A stretch of DNA of 64,000 bases, taken from assembly GCF_000260795.1 (NCBI RefSeq), contig NZ_AJGU01000001.1, positions 186,001 to 250,000 of the forward strand. Direction: 5' to 3'. A program made the translations under genes and the position numbers. The notes under the pieces are model-generated. The model was not told where the DNA came from and searched no databases. It saw only the letters and a program-made list of their open reading frames with translations. Position 1 is the first letter of the stretch; each line of letters opens with the position of its first letter. The DNA comes from Treponema sp. JC4. GTDB lineage: Bacteria; Spirochaetota; Spirochaetia; Treponematales; Treponemataceae. Below are positions 51,452 to 60,623 of the stretch, piece by piece.

Positions 51452-51585
51452 GGGGGGAGGGTATGGTCAAAAATTAGTAACGGTAAAAACATCATCTACA
51501 TTTGTCTATTTTTTTACCGTTACTATTTCCTTACAAAAATAGCATGTAGCGAGGTACCGAGCGGTTTTGACCACACTCTTCCCCC
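51452..51585. repeat. Nested inverted repeat in the polA / methyltransferase gap
   Basis: Inner arms TAGTAACGGTAAAA (51475-51488) and TTTTACCGTTACTA (51512-51525), perfect over 14 bp, loop 23 nt. Outer arms GGTCAAAA/TTTTGACC (51465-51472, 51565-51572), extended by G-rich/C-rich stretches to 51452 and 51585. It fills the 250-bp divergent gap; no open frame belongs to it. Confidence 0.7.
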
Positions 51586-51610
51586 GGGAGCCTTGGGGGA
51601 ATTTTCTATG

Positions 51611-51639
51611 TTGCAAGACAGCCACGCTTTTGTTACAGT
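51611..51639 (+). promoter_or_regulatory. Leaderless-type promoter of the methyltransferase
   Basis: TTGCAA (51611-51616), 17 bp, TACAGT (51634-51639), 6 nt, ATG at 51646. Confidence 0.55.
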
Positions 51640-51645
51640 TTTACT

Positions 51646-52395
51646 ATGCAGCGTACAGATATTCTTTCCTGCGGCTATAAAATAATTCAGGATGACTCGG
51701 CTTTTTGTTTTGGAATTGATGCGGTTTTGCTTTCGGCTTTTACTAAGTTTAAGAAGGGGGCGGCTGTTTTTGATTTGGGAACTGGTAACGGGATCCTGCC
51801 TCTCTTACTTAATGCTAAGGCGAAGGAACTTAAAAGCGCTCATGGGGCCGGGGACTGCCATTTTACAGGACTGGAAGTTCAAAAGGGTGCTGCGGAAATG
51901 GCGCGGGAATCTGTGCTCTTGAACGGTCTTGAAGGGCAGATTGAAATTGTGGAAGGAAATATCTGCGATGTAAGAAAGATTTTTCCTGCTCAGACGGTGG
52001 ACGTTGTTGTAACTAATCCTCCTTATATGCTGCCTTCTGCGGCAAAGGCTAATGCCAGGGACGAGAAAACTATTGCGCGACACGAGGTATTGTGCACGCT
52101 TGACGACATTGTGGGCGCGGCAAAGTGGCTTTTAAAATCAAACGGCAGTTTCTTTATGATTCACAGACCTTACCGGCTTTCGGAAATCTTTTCTTCTCTT
52201 GAAAAATACCATCTCACTCCGCGGCGCATGCAGCTGGTTTATCCTAAAATCGACCAGGCTCCCGAAATGGTGCTTATAGAAGCCCGTCCTAATTACAAGC
52301 CTGATTTGAAAATTGAAGCGCCTCTGATTATGTATGGCTCAGACGGGGAATATACTTCAGATTTTAAGGCTTACTGCGGCAACTTTTTTAATTGA
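51646..52395 (+). CDS. tRNA1(Val) adenine N6-methyltransferase-like (COG4123)
   Basis: A 249-residue Rossmann-fold methyltransferase. VFDLGTGNGILPLLL binds S-adenosylmethionine, and VVVTNPPYMLPSAA has the NPPY motif of amino-group N-methyltransferases. Size and order match the E. coli TrmN6/YfiC group, which modifies A37 of tRNA-Val; another RNA target is possible. The extra GAGDCHF stretch between motif I and II is unusual but short. Starts without a Shine-Dalgarno sequence. Confidence 0.8.
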   Translation: MQRTDILSCGYKIIQDDSAFCFGIDAVLLSAFTKFKKGAAVFDLGTGNGILPLLLNAKAKELKSAHGAGDCHFTGLEVQKGAAEMARESVLLNGLEGQIEIVEGNICDVRKIFPAQTVDVVVTNPPYMLPSAAKANARDEKTIARHEVLCTLDDIVGAAKWLLKSNGSFFMIHRPYRLSEIFSSLEKYHLTPRRMQLVYPKIDQAPEMVLIEARPNYKPDLKIEAPLIMYGSDGEYTSDFKAYCGNFFN

Positions 52396-52419
52396 CATAA
52401 TCACAAAATCTGTCATAAT
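52392..52419 (+). promoter_or_regulatory. Leaderless-type promoter of the acyl-CoA synthetase
   Basis: TTGACA (52392-52397, perfect), 16 bp, CATAAT (52414-52419), 7 nt, ATG at 52427. It begins within the stop codon region of the methyltransferase gene. Confidence 0.72.
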
Positions 52420-52426
52420 ATCAGAT

Positions 52427-54412
52427 ATGATTATAAAAAACTTACCACACTTACTCTATCATCAGGGACTTCGTTATCCGGAAACTCCGGCACAGCTTTC
52501 TAAGGACATAAAGGGCGTTTTTCAGCCTGTTTTATATAAAGACTTATCTGAGCAGATGCTCAATTTTGCGGGCGGTCTTATTACGCTTGGAACAAAAAAA
52601 GGAGATAGAATCGGTCACCTTGCCGATAACCGCCAGGAATGGCAGGTTGTAAGTCTTGGTATTATGGCGGCAGGGGGAATAGATATTCCGCGCGGCACTG
52701 ATGTTACCGTAAAGGAAATGGCTTATATCCTCAGCTTTACAGAATGCGAAACTGTGAGCGTGGAAAATCCTTTTGTGCTTGGTAAACTCTGCGAATGTAT
52801 GAGTCAGATTCCGACACTTAAAAATATCATAATCATAGACACCCAGAATCAGGCGCTGGATAAATACGAGCTTGCTGGACGAAATCTTTACCGCTATGAC
52901 CAGATTTTGAAAATGGGTCAGCTCTGGCGCAATGAACATCCGACTATAATTGATCAGCAGATTCGTGAAGAAATCTCTGCTGATCAGGTTGCTTCTATTA
53001 TATTCACTTCCGGAACAACCGGAGTTCCAAAGGGCGTTCAGCTTACCCATAATAATTTTCTCTGCCAGCTTCCAGCCCTTTCTGAAATTTTTGATTTTCA
53101 CCGGGCAGACCGCAGTATGTGTATTCTCCCTATCTGGCATGTTTACCAGCGGGCTTTTGAATTTTATGTAATGTATTTTGCGGGAACCCTCTGCTATTCA
53201 AAGCCGGTTACCAGCATGCTGATTCAGGATTTTGCCAAGGTTCGTCCTCAGCTTATGCCTTGTGTACCTCGTGTCTGGGAAGGAATCTATCAGGCAATTT
53301 CAAAAAAGATTAAAAAACAGTCTAAGACAGCCTGGCTTTTGTTTAAGCTTCTTTCAAATGCTTCTGCAAATGCCCTTACCCTGGAAGGAAAGATTAAGGG
53401 CCGTCATCCTCTATTTAAACAGCCGAATTACCTGCAGATTGGTCTATCAAAACTTTGGTATGTACCATATGTCTGCCTGCTTCCCCTGCGCGCTTTGGGA
53501 AATAAACTTTATTTTAAGAATATCCGCGAAGTTACCGGCGGTCAGTTTGCCTGCGGTATTTCTGGCGGCGGCGGACTTCCACCTTTCCTTGACCGTTTTT
53601 ACAATTCTATTGGAATCCGCGTTGTTGAGGCTTACGGTCTTACAGAAACTGCCCCTGTTGTTGCGTCCCGAAAGCGTTTTGCGCCGGTGATGGGCACAAT
53701 TGGACAGGCACTTCCTTACAATCAGGTAAAGATTCTTGATACGGAAGGAAAGCCTATGGCTCCAGGTCAGAAGGGTATTCTTTATGTAAAGGGCGAAAAT
53801 GTAATGAAGGGCTACTATAAGCAGCCGGAACTTACAGCCCAGGTGCTTGATCAGGATGGTTGGTTTAATACCGGAGACCTTGCAATGCAGACTGTAAAAG
53901 GCGAACTTATGATTAAGGGCCGTCAGAAAGATACAATCGTTCTTAAAAGCGGCGAAAACGTTGAACCCTTCCCGATTGAAGCAAAGCTTGCAGAGTCCCC
54001 ATATATCACGACTGCAATTGTCGTTGGCCAGGATCAGAACAGTCTTGGAGCTTTAATTATTCCTGCGGTTGAAGCAATCAGAAATGCGGCAAAACAGGGC
54101 AGTCACCCTGACGAAGAAATCAAAATCGACAATACTCAGAAGCTCCTTTCTTCAAAGTTTGCCCGTGAACTTATCATGCGTGAGTTTGAACGTCTGATTT
54201 GTGCTAAAAACGGCTTTAAGAATTTTGAGCGTGTAAATCAGTTTGAATTTCTGGAAAAACTTGAACATCCGGAAGAAGAACTTACTGCAAAAGGCAGCCT
54301 TGTCCGCTTTAAGGTAAATCAGAATTACCGCCATCTTATAAACCGCATGTTTAATAAGGAAGAAAAGAAGCGCCAGCGCCTGAGCGATATTATTCAGAAC
54401 CTGCTGGATTAA
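52427..54412 (+). CDS. Long-chain acyl-CoA synthetase / AMP-dependent ligase
   Basis: A 661-residue enzyme of the ANL superfamily that activates a fatty acid as acyl-AMP and then acyl-CoA. The AMP-binding loop is SIIFTSGTTGVPKGVQLTH, followed by VVEAYGLTETAPVVA, GWFNTGDLAM and KGRQKDTIVLKSGENVEP. The long form with a cap helix insert resembles the FadD15/ACSL group used for membrane fatty acid recycling. The ATG at 52427 is chosen because of the promoter spacing; a longer reading from 52334 overlaps the preceding gene. Confidence 0.9.
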   Translation: MIIKNLPHLLYHQGLRYPETPAQLSKDIKGVFQPVLYKDLSEQMLNFAGGLITLGTKKGDRIGHLADNRQEWQVVSLGIMAAGGIDIPRGTDVTVKEMAYILSFTECETVSVENPFVLGKLCECMSQIPTLKNIIIIDTQNQALDKYELAGRNLYRYDQILKMGQLWRNEHPTIIDQQIREEISADQVASIIFTSGTTGVPKGVQLTHNNFLCQLPALSEIFDFHRADRSMCILPIWHVYQRAFEFYVMYFAGTLCYSKPVTSMLIQDFAKVRPQLMPCVPRVWEGIYQAISKKIKKQSKTAWLLFKLLSNASANALTLEGKIKGRHPLFKQPNYLQIGLSKLWYVPYVCLLPLRALGNKLYFKNIREVTGGQFACGISGGGGLPPFLDRFYNSIGIRVVEAYGLTETAPVVASRKRFAPVMGTIGQALPYNQVKILDTEGKPMAPGQKGILYVKGENVMKGYYKQPELTAQVLDQDGWFNTGDLAMQTVKGELMIKGRQKDTIVLKSGENVEPFPIEAKLAESPYITTAIVVGQDQNSLGALIIPAVEAIRNAAKQGSHPDEEIKIDNTQKLLSSKFARELIMREFERLICAKNGFKNFERVNQFEFLEKLEHPEEELTAKGSLVRFKVNQNYRHLINRMFNKEEKKRQRLSDIIQNLLD

Positions 54413-54496
54413 TACGAAGGTCGTAATCTTAACTCCAGCTTCCCAAGGAACCGAACCTTCGTTTAACTTGCGCATAGCGCAAGTTGTTGGAATTCA
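54413..54496. other. Convergent gap with two palindromes
   Basis: ACGAAGGT/ACCTTCGT arms (about 54414-54462), then a perfect AACTTGCGC-ATA-GCGCAAGTT palindrome (54465-54485). Either may end transcription of the converging genes, though T runs are short. Confidence 0.55.
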
Positions 54497-55009
54497 TCAG
54501 TCAATGAAAATGTAATCTGTAAAGTTAATACCCGTTATTTTTCCCAGAGAAAGACGGGCATTAATTTCTTCTATTAATTCTAGAGTGATTCTTTCTTCAG
54601 TTTTACCAGAAAGCTGGGCTTTAGTTTTCCCCGAAAAATAGGATGAGAAAAGCCCTTTTATGATGCTGCGCTTTTTTGCAAGTTCTTCGTAAAATACATC
54701 ATCGCCTGTAGGGTAGGAAAGCCAGGGAGAAATTACCATGGTAACGCTTTCCTCTTTTTTTGTAGCAGCTGTGGAAAGTCTGATTGTGCCGAGTTCAAAA
54801 TAGGCAGTTACGATATCGCTTACCGGGGCGTTCAGGGCTGTTGCCTTTCCTTTGGCAATCAGGTTTTGAGCCTGCTTAGAGCCTGCATCTACATTTGCCT
54901 TAGCCTTTTTTACAAGACCAGCAAAAGTGCCCGCTGCGATAATCACAACGAGCACTGCTGCTATTATAGTAAGAGTCTTTTCTAATTTTCTGATTGCGCC
55001 TGCTGTCAT
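54497..55009 (-). CDS. FliL-like membrane protein
   Basis: A 170-residue protein: short cytoplasmic start, one membrane helix (LTIIAAVLVVIIAAGTFAGLV) and a periplasmic domain with YFELGTIRLST and GKTEERITLELIEEINARLS, as in FliL of the flagellar basal body, which supports the stator. It is not in a flagellar operon here but follows hflX by 4 bp, as an accessory FliL paralogue may. Spirochaetes usually carry another FliL in the motility operon. Confidence 0.7.
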   Translation of the reverse strand: MTAGAIRKLEKTLTIIAAVLVVIIAAGTFAGLVKKAKANVDAGSKQAQNLIAKGKATALNAPVSDIVTAYFELGTIRLSTAATKKEESVTMVISPWLSYPTGDDVFYEELAKKRSIIKGLFSSYFSGKTKAQLSGKTEERITLELIEEINARLSLGKITGINFTDYIFID

Positions 55010-55013
55010 GCCT

Positions 55014-56255
55014 TTATTCTACTATAAAAGGCGATGCCAGTGCTAGCAGTCTTCCTACAGCTCTTGCAGAAATATGAACTCCGTCGTCCAGCCATTCTTC
55101 TGTCTGAATACAGCCTGATTTTCTGAGCTCATTAATCAGAAGAACCTGACTTACCGGAATAACGTAATTACAGATTTCTCCGTAAAGCATGTTGTAAATT
55201 TTGTCTTTCAAATCTACAAAGCCGATTTCCTCTTTTGCACTGATACAAAGTGCTTCCGGGAACTTTAAGCGCAGCTTTTCCAGCTGCTTTGTTTCGTCGT
55301 CGCACTTATCAATCTTATTCAAAAGAAGAATACGCGGATTTTCGTTAGCTCCGATTTCATCAAGAACGTCGCAGACAGTTTCATACTGACTTTCGGCATT
55401 CGGGTCGGAAGCGTCCAGCACCAACAGCAGCAAATCTGCCGTAGCGGCTTCTTCCAGCGTAGACTTAAATGCATCAATCAGATGGTGAGGAAGATTACTG
55501 ATAAAACCTACTGTATCGGTAATCAGAACTCCTGCACTGTCATTAAGCGGAAGCTTCTTTGTAAGCGGATCCAGCGTTGCAAAAAGCTTGTTTTCTACAA
55601 AGGCGTCAGAACCCGTAAGCGCGTTCAAAAGCGAAGATTTTCCGGCGTTGGTATATCCCACAAGTGCGCAGGAAGGTTGTTTTCCCCTCTGCTTGCGCTG
55701 AGTCTGCCGGTTCAATTCAACTTCTGCTAAATCGTGCTTAATCTGGGCAATTTTTTCGCGGATTCGGCGCTGGTCAAGCTCAAGCTGAGTTTCTCCCGAA
55801 CCCTTTGCACCAAAGGCACCACCACGCTGGCGGGCAAAATCATTACGCAGATGTGCAAGGCGCGGTAAAGAATACTGCAGGCGGGCAAGTTCTACCTGCA
55901 GCGTAGCTTCCTTAGACTGCGCTCGGCTTGCAAAAATGCGGATAATTACTTCCTGACGGTCAAAAACAGAAAGCCCTGTAAGCTCCTCCCAGTTACGCTG
56001 CTTTCTTGGCTCAATATTAAAATCAAAGATAATGCAGTCGGCTTCAATTTTGTGGGCAAGCTCGTTAATCTCCTGAGCTTTTCCTGTGCCGATGCCATAT
56101 TGCGGTTGAACTTCCATACGGTTCAACGTGAGCCTCTGGATGATGTCTAATCCCAAAGTTTGAACGAGACCTTTTAATTCCTGTAAGTCGTTGCCTGGTT
56201 CCCCCACCAGTAAAGCACGAGGAACCTTGTTCTGTTCTTTCTCTACTTCAACCAT
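55014..56255 (-). CDS. hflX: GTPase HflX
   Basis: A 413-residue ribosome-associated GTPase that splits stalled ribosomes during stress. The N-terminal HflX domain has GTGKAQEINELAHKIEADCI and the glycine-rich RGGAFGAKGSGETQLELDQR. The G domain has GYTNAGKSSLLNALTG (G1), FATLDPLTKKL (G2), DTVGFISNLPHHLI (G3) and LNKIDKCD (G4). Length normal. Starts from a leaderless-type promoter, divergent from the acidic membrane protein gene. Followed by the FliL-like gene. Confidence 0.95.
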   Translation of the reverse strand: MVEVEKEQNKVPRALLVGEPGNDLQELKGLVQTLGLDIIQRLTLNRMEVQPQYGIGTGKAQEINELAHKIEADCIIFDFNIEPRKQRNWEELTGLSVFDRQEVIIRIFASRAQSKEATLQVELARLQYSLPRLAHLRNDFARQRGGAFGAKGSGETQLELDQRRIREKIAQIKHDLAEVELNRQTQRKQRGKQPSCALVGYTNAGKSSLLNALTGSDAFVENKLFATLDPLTKKLPLNDSAGVLITDTVGFISNLPHHLIDAFKSTLEEAATADLLLLVLDASDPNAESQYETVCDVLDEIGANENPRILLLNKIDKCDDETKQLEKLRLKFPEALCISAKEEIGFVDLKDKIYNMLYGEICNYVIPVSQVLLINELRKSGCIQTEEWLDDGVHISARAVGRLLALASPFIVE

Positions 56256-56261
56256 GCTTTA

Positions 56262-56290
56262 ATCTTACAACAGAATTGTTAAAAGTCCAA
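56262..56290 (-). promoter_or_regulatory. Leaderless-type promoter of hflX
   Basis: Minus strand TTGGAC (56285-56290), 17 bp, TAAGAT (56262-56267), 6 nt, ATG at 56255. Confidence 0.52.
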
Positions 56291-56369
56291 ACAAATCTGA
56301 AATTCTCTGAGCTTTTTATACGATAAACGTGGATTTTTACAGATTTTCGACCGATAATAAAGTGATAGT

Positions 56370-58919
56370 ATGACTTCTGGCCAGAAGATAGCTTTCAGCA
56401 CATTACTGTCAATGCTGCTTTTTGCGGGGTTTGTCATTACGGCGAACCTGAAACTTTTTCCTGAGCTTGAAACGCGTTTTTATGCCCAGACAAAGGTGAG
56501 CCAAAAGCTTCAGCATCTTGATGATGTAGCTGAAAACTTTGATTCGTACATTTCAAATATTCTCAAAAAAGCGGATGATTTTGCCAAAACGCCTTGTGTC
56601 GCGTCATTTATTGAGCAGAATCCGTCCGAAAAGTCTGTCATTGACCGTCGAAACCGCATTGAAAAGCTCTTTAATGAAGTTCCTTCTCTTACAGGCCTTA
56701 GAATTGTGGACAAAAACGGACGAAACGTTCATTATTCAAGCTTTGATAAAACGGATCTTCTTAAGCAGAACGGAATTACAAAGGTTTACAAGAATTATAT
56801 CGATATTCAGCGCGATTTAGGTGAACTGGACTTTTCCGTAATTAAGACGGACGGCGCACAAAAGGTACTTGTTGATTCAAGACGCAGCCGCCTTATCATC
56901 AGCGAGCCTTTTTACTGGTTTGATGACATTCAAAACGGAGACATTTTTTTCTATCTGAATCTTTATGATATCAGGGAAGCTTTTGTTTCTAAAAATGTCT
57001 TTTCCTATGGAGAAGGCTTTTCTATTTATAATGATGATGCCCTCGCGGGTGGAATTGCACTGGGTGTTCCTCTGAATGCGCAGGAAGATTTTAAGATTCC
57101 GGTTCTTTCTTCCTGGAAAAAAGAAAAAGCAGCAGAGGGTGGCGGTGCGGTTGCTGCTGCAATCGAACAGCCTGCAAAAATCGTTTCTTCATCAGACGGG
57201 GAATACTGGACTATTCTTTCTGCTAAGGCTGCAAAATACCTGAAAATAAGCGGAATTTACCGAAGTTCAAATTTTGAACTTTCAAAAGATTTAATCTGGC
57301 TTATTTACATCTGCGTTTTTATTACAATTTTCCTGCTGCTTTATCTGATTTTCAGTCTGGGACAGGATTCGCTGAGTCTTGCACGTAAGAAAATAAAAAA
57401 GCTTCAGGCGGGAATTATTCAGGAATATCTGGAGCGTAAGCAGGATATTGAGTGGTCAAAAATTGCTCAGGCCCTGCGACTTAGAAAATCTGATTTTCTA
57501 AATGATCTTTCGGAAGGCCTGTCTAAGAAGAATCGCCGTCATAAAAAGGAAATAGACGAGCTTCTTGAAAAAGCCTGGAACGATATAATCGAGGTTTTTG
57601 AAAAGCAGGAAAATGCGCGTCCTGTGCAGACTGTGGTTCAGCGGGAAGAAATTAATCTTTCTGAAATCAGGAATGTGATAGAAGAGGTTTTAGGTTCAAA
57701 ACTTGCTTCGGTACAGGCTCTTGCTCAAAAGCCTGCAAGTGCCCCTGTCAGCGTTCAGAACAAGGCTGATGAAGTAGAAGAGATTGAAGAAGTAGAAGAA
57801 GTTGATGACCTTGAAGACGTTGAAGAAATAGAAGAAGTAGCTGAACTCGATGAGGCAGATGACGTTGAAGAAGTTGAGGATATCGAAGACCTTGATGACC
57901 TTGAAGATGTAACAGAAGTGGATGAGGTCGATGAGCCTGACGATCTTGAAGAAGTAGAAGATGTCGAGGATGTTCAGGAACTTGATGAGGCAGAGGATGT
58001 CGAAGAGGTTTCGGATCTTGATGAGGTTGAGGAAGTTGACGAGCCAGAGCCTGTTGATGAAATAGAAGAGGTAGCTGAACTCGACGAGGCAGATGAACTT
58101 GAAGAAGTCGAGGAACTTGAAGAGCCTGAAGCTGTAGAAGAAGTTACTGAAACTGAGCAAGTAGACGAGCTTGAGGATGCTGAGGAAGTTGAGGAACTGC
58201 AAGAAGAAGTAGAAGAACTGCCTGAAGAAGAAGTTGAAGAACTTGAAGACTTGCAGGAAGAAGAAGAACTTGAAAGCCTTGACGACATTGAAGAAGCAGA
58301 AGAAATAGAAGAGTTAGAAGAATTTTCTGAGGAGCCTGAATCTCAGGGGCCGATAGAAGAACTTCCTGAATACGATGAGTTTATCGGGGATAAAGAAATC
58401 CCGTATGAAGATGAGGGCATGACTTTCTATTCTGTAGATAATATTCTTCCCGGTAGGGATGAATATCTTGAAGATACAGATGCCTTTATCAGATCAGACA
58501 GATTTGCCAGCGTGACAAACCTGTTTGCCGAAGAAATCACGCTTGGAGATGAGTACGATACCTTCACAAAAAGGCATCCGTCAAATGTTATTAATACTTT
58601 TAAGGTACACAAACTTTCAGATATGTTTACAGAAAAGATTGATTTAGAAAACGATGGCATTTTAGCCGGTTCAGAAGAACTCTTAGAAGATATTGCAGAC
58701 CTTACAGAAGAAGTTCCTCCTGCCGAAGGTAAGTCTTATTTTGCCATGACAGATTTTGCTAAAAAAGATGATATAGAAGCTCTGGAAGAAGTTGCCGACC
58801 GCGACCATGTAATTTTTGAAAACAACGGCGTTTTCCAGATTGCAAAAAATCTGGATTATTCCACCGCTCAATACAATACAGAATTTAAAGCTCTTGTAGA
58901 TTCAGTATTACACAACTAA
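56370..58919 (+). CDS. Membrane protein with sensor-like outer domain and acidic repeats
   Basis: An 849-residue protein. Two membrane helices (about 7-24 and 309-331) enclose a 280-residue outer domain that reads like a Cache-type sensor (RNRIEKLFNEVPSLTGLRIV, DKNGRNVHYSS). Cytoplasmic part: a helical, basic stretch (about 335-430), then about 210 residues (463-670) of EEV/EEL/DEA/DLE repeats, then a 170-residue C-terminal domain ending near GVFQIAKNLDYSTAQYN. No kinase, HAMP or methyl-accepting domain is seen. GATAAT lies 11 nt before ATG without a clear -35. Function unknown; it may tether a partner through the acidic arm. Confidence 0.68.
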   Translation: MTSGQKIAFSTLLSMLLFAGFVITANLKLFPELETRFYAQTKVSQKLQHLDDVAENFDSYISNILKKADDFAKTPCVASFIEQNPSEKSVIDRRNRIEKLFNEVPSLTGLRIVDKNGRNVHYSSFDKTDLLKQNGITKVYKNYIDIQRDLGELDFSVIKTDGAQKVLVDSRRSRLIISEPFYWFDDIQNGDIFFYLNLYDIREAFVSKNVFSYGEGFSIYNDDALAGGIALGVPLNAQEDFKIPVLSSWKKEKAAEGGGAVAAAIEQPAKIVSSSDGEYWTILSAKAAKYLKISGIYRSSNFELSKDLIWLIYICVFITIFLLLYLIFSLGQDSLSLARKKIKKLQAGIIQEYLERKQDIEWSKIAQALRLRKSDFLNDLSEGLSKKNRRHKKEIDELLEKAWNDIIEVFEKQENARPVQTVVQREEINLSEIRNVIEEVLGSKLASVQALAQKPASAPVSVQNKADEVEEIEEVEEVDDLEDVEEIEEVAELDEADDVEEVEDIEDLDDLEDVTEVDEVDEPDDLEEVEDVEDVQELDEAEDVEEVSDLDEVEEVDEPEPVDEIEEVAELDEADELEEVEELEEPEAVEEVTETEQVDELEDAEEVEELQEEVEELPEEEVEELEDLQEEEELESLDDIEEAEEIEELEEFSEEPESQGPIEELPEYDEFIGDKEIPYEDEGMTFYSVDNILPGRDEYLEDTDAFIRSDRFASVTNLFAEEITLGDEYDTFTKRHPSNVINTFKVHKLSDMFTEKIDLENDGILAGSEELLEDIADLTEEVPPAEGKSYFAMTDFAKKDDIEALEEVADRDHVIFENNGVFQIAKNLDYSTAQYNTEFKALVDSVLHN

Positions 58920-58926
58920 AAAAGAA

Positions 58927-60486
58927 CTAATCGTTCTGTGTAAGGTACTGCTGCATAAGCTGAACAAAAAGGTAAATCTTCTTGTAAATGCCTACGCTGA
59001 AGTCTTTCATTGGCTGTTCAATGTATTTTTCAAGTTCTTTCCAGTTCTGAACCAAAACCGGCTTAGAAAGAGAATAGTCTTCAATCAACTGTTTTATAGT
59101 CTTACCGATTGTTACAAAGTTCTGTGTAGAAGTAATGATAAAGCCCTTTGCAGCATCATTTGCATCAGAAATAACGCGGTTAATAATGCTGATTGCAGAG
59201 TTATCGTGTCCGGTTTTTGGAAGAAGTGTCTTAATCTTCATTCCCATAGCGCCTTCTTCTGCAAAACTTTCGTCAAAAGCGGTAATCTGGTCAGAAACAG
59301 CAAGCAGCTCCTGATAAGCGTTAGACATTGGCGCTGAAATAGAAGAATCCCACTGACCGCGGATAACTACAACATCATAGAATTCACGGATATCTTTTTT
59401 AAGGTATTCAACAAGGAAGGCCTTAAGGTAATTCAGAGGTTCAGCATAAATAATCTGATCAAGGCTCTTTTTAAGCATTCCTTCATTAAAAGACGGAACA
59501 TAATGAGCCAGAGACTGAGGCGAAGCGGTTCCAAAAATCTGAAGACAGATATCATTTGCCTTAGATTCCTTCTGGTGTTCGCTGATTTTATTCAAAAGAT
59601 TCCATGTGTCGTTTGTTAATGTTTCTACATAAGGATCAAGAAGAGATTCGATGTTCATGTTGTATTCAGAAGCGTAAGACGGATCCTGAGAAATCATCTG
59701 AATCATCATGTCAAAGGTTCTTGTTGCCTGAATTGAACGGATTCTTGCGATAATCTTTTTCCAGTTACCCTGAGAACAGAGTTCCTTACCTGTAGTTTTC
59801 TGGAAGAATTCAAACAAATCAGACCAGACAACTGTATCATCCGTAATAGGGAAGGCTACTGCAATAAAATCCTTAAGGTCATCGGTGATATAATCGCCGT
59901 TGAGTTTATCAAAAGTTGGAGTACTTTCAAAAGAGAATTCCTTGATTCCCGAATTGAATTTGCGGAGAAGTACGTAGTAGTCGTAAGTACAGAAATCCTG
60001 AAAAAGGCAGAAAGCCTTGTAAAGATTTTCTATTTTATTTGCGCGCTCGCCTTCAAATTCAGCCTTAAAGGTCTGCAAATCGTGGTCAATCTGAGTTTTG
60101 ATTTTGTTGATTGGAATCTGCTTTGACATTTCCATGATTTTGTTTTCGTCAAAGTGTTCCAGAAGCTCTGCCTGATTTTCTGAAAGTGAGTAGGTGATAA
60201 GGCGCTGCTTATGCTGATTAGGATTAGGAATGTTTCTGAAATAAACCTGAGCCTGAGAAGTTGCCTTGTAAAAATCATAAAGCATTTTCGGAAATGGAGG
60301 AAGAATTTCCTGTGTATTCGGTTTATAGAAAACGTGGAATTTTGATTTTGAAAATGCCTTAGCAATATTTTTTAACCTGCGTTTTTTATCTGCATCCGGA
60401 TTTGATGATTTAAAAAGCGATGAAAACAAATTTGAAAAGAATCCGCCAGAACTTGCTGGTTTTGTATTTTTACCTGCTGCACTCAT
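58927..60486 (-). CDS. Spirochaetal protein of unknown function (DUF5312-like)
   Basis: A 519-residue soluble, mainly helical protein. From memory it resembles the spirochaete-restricted family DUF5312, with a Lys-rich N-terminus (FFSNLFSSLFKSSNPDADKK) and several conserved Trp/Tyr. No catalytic motif recognised. Convergent with the acidic membrane protein gene, 7 bp apart; its stop codon lies in a small hairpin followed by a T run on the minus strand. Its promoter (60493-60521) is leaderless-type. Confidence 0.65.
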   Translation of the reverse strand: MSAAGKNTKPASSGGFFSNLFSSLFKSSNPDADKKRRLKNIAKAFSKSKFHVFYKPNTQEILPPFPKMLYDFYKATSQAQVYFRNIPNPNQHKQRLITYSLSENQAELLEHFDENKIMEMSKQIPINKIKTQIDHDLQTFKAEFEGERANKIENLYKAFCLFQDFCTYDYYVLLRKFNSGIKEFSFESTPTFDKLNGDYITDDLKDFIAVAFPITDDTVVWSDLFEFFQKTTGKELCSQGNWKKIIARIRSIQATRTFDMMIQMISQDPSYASEYNMNIESLLDPYVETLTNDTWNLLNKISEHQKESKANDICLQIFGTASPQSLAHYVPSFNEGMLKKSLDQIIYAEPLNYLKAFLVEYLKKDIREFYDVVVIRGQWDSSISAPMSNAYQELLAVSDQITAFDESFAEEGAMGMKIKTLLPKTGHDNSAISIINRVISDANDAAKGFIITSTQNFVTIGKTIKQLIEDYSLSKPVLVQNWKELEKYIEQPMKDFSVGIYKKIYLFVQLMQQYLTQND

Positions 60487-60492
60487 ACATTT

Positions 60493-60521
60493 ATAATAAG
60501 AGAAAAAAACTGATATTTCAA
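60493..60521 (-). promoter_or_regulatory. Leaderless-type promoter of the DUF5312-like gene
   Basis: Minus strand TTGAAA (60516-60521), 17 bp, TATTAT (60493-60498), 6 nt, ATG at 60486. Both boxes match consensus at five of six bases. Confidence 0.7.
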
Positions 60522-60623
60522 GTTAAGTCTTTGTTTATCTTAATCCTTTGTTTAGTGGAAATATAAATCAGATTGCAGTATAATTTAGAACAAATTTTTA
60601 TTATAAAAATTGGGAGAATAAAA

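Noticed and set aside
57696-58288. Phe/Tyr-rich and Ser-rich frames on the minus strand
   Set aside because: Shadows of the Glu/Asp repeat region of the acidic membrane protein.
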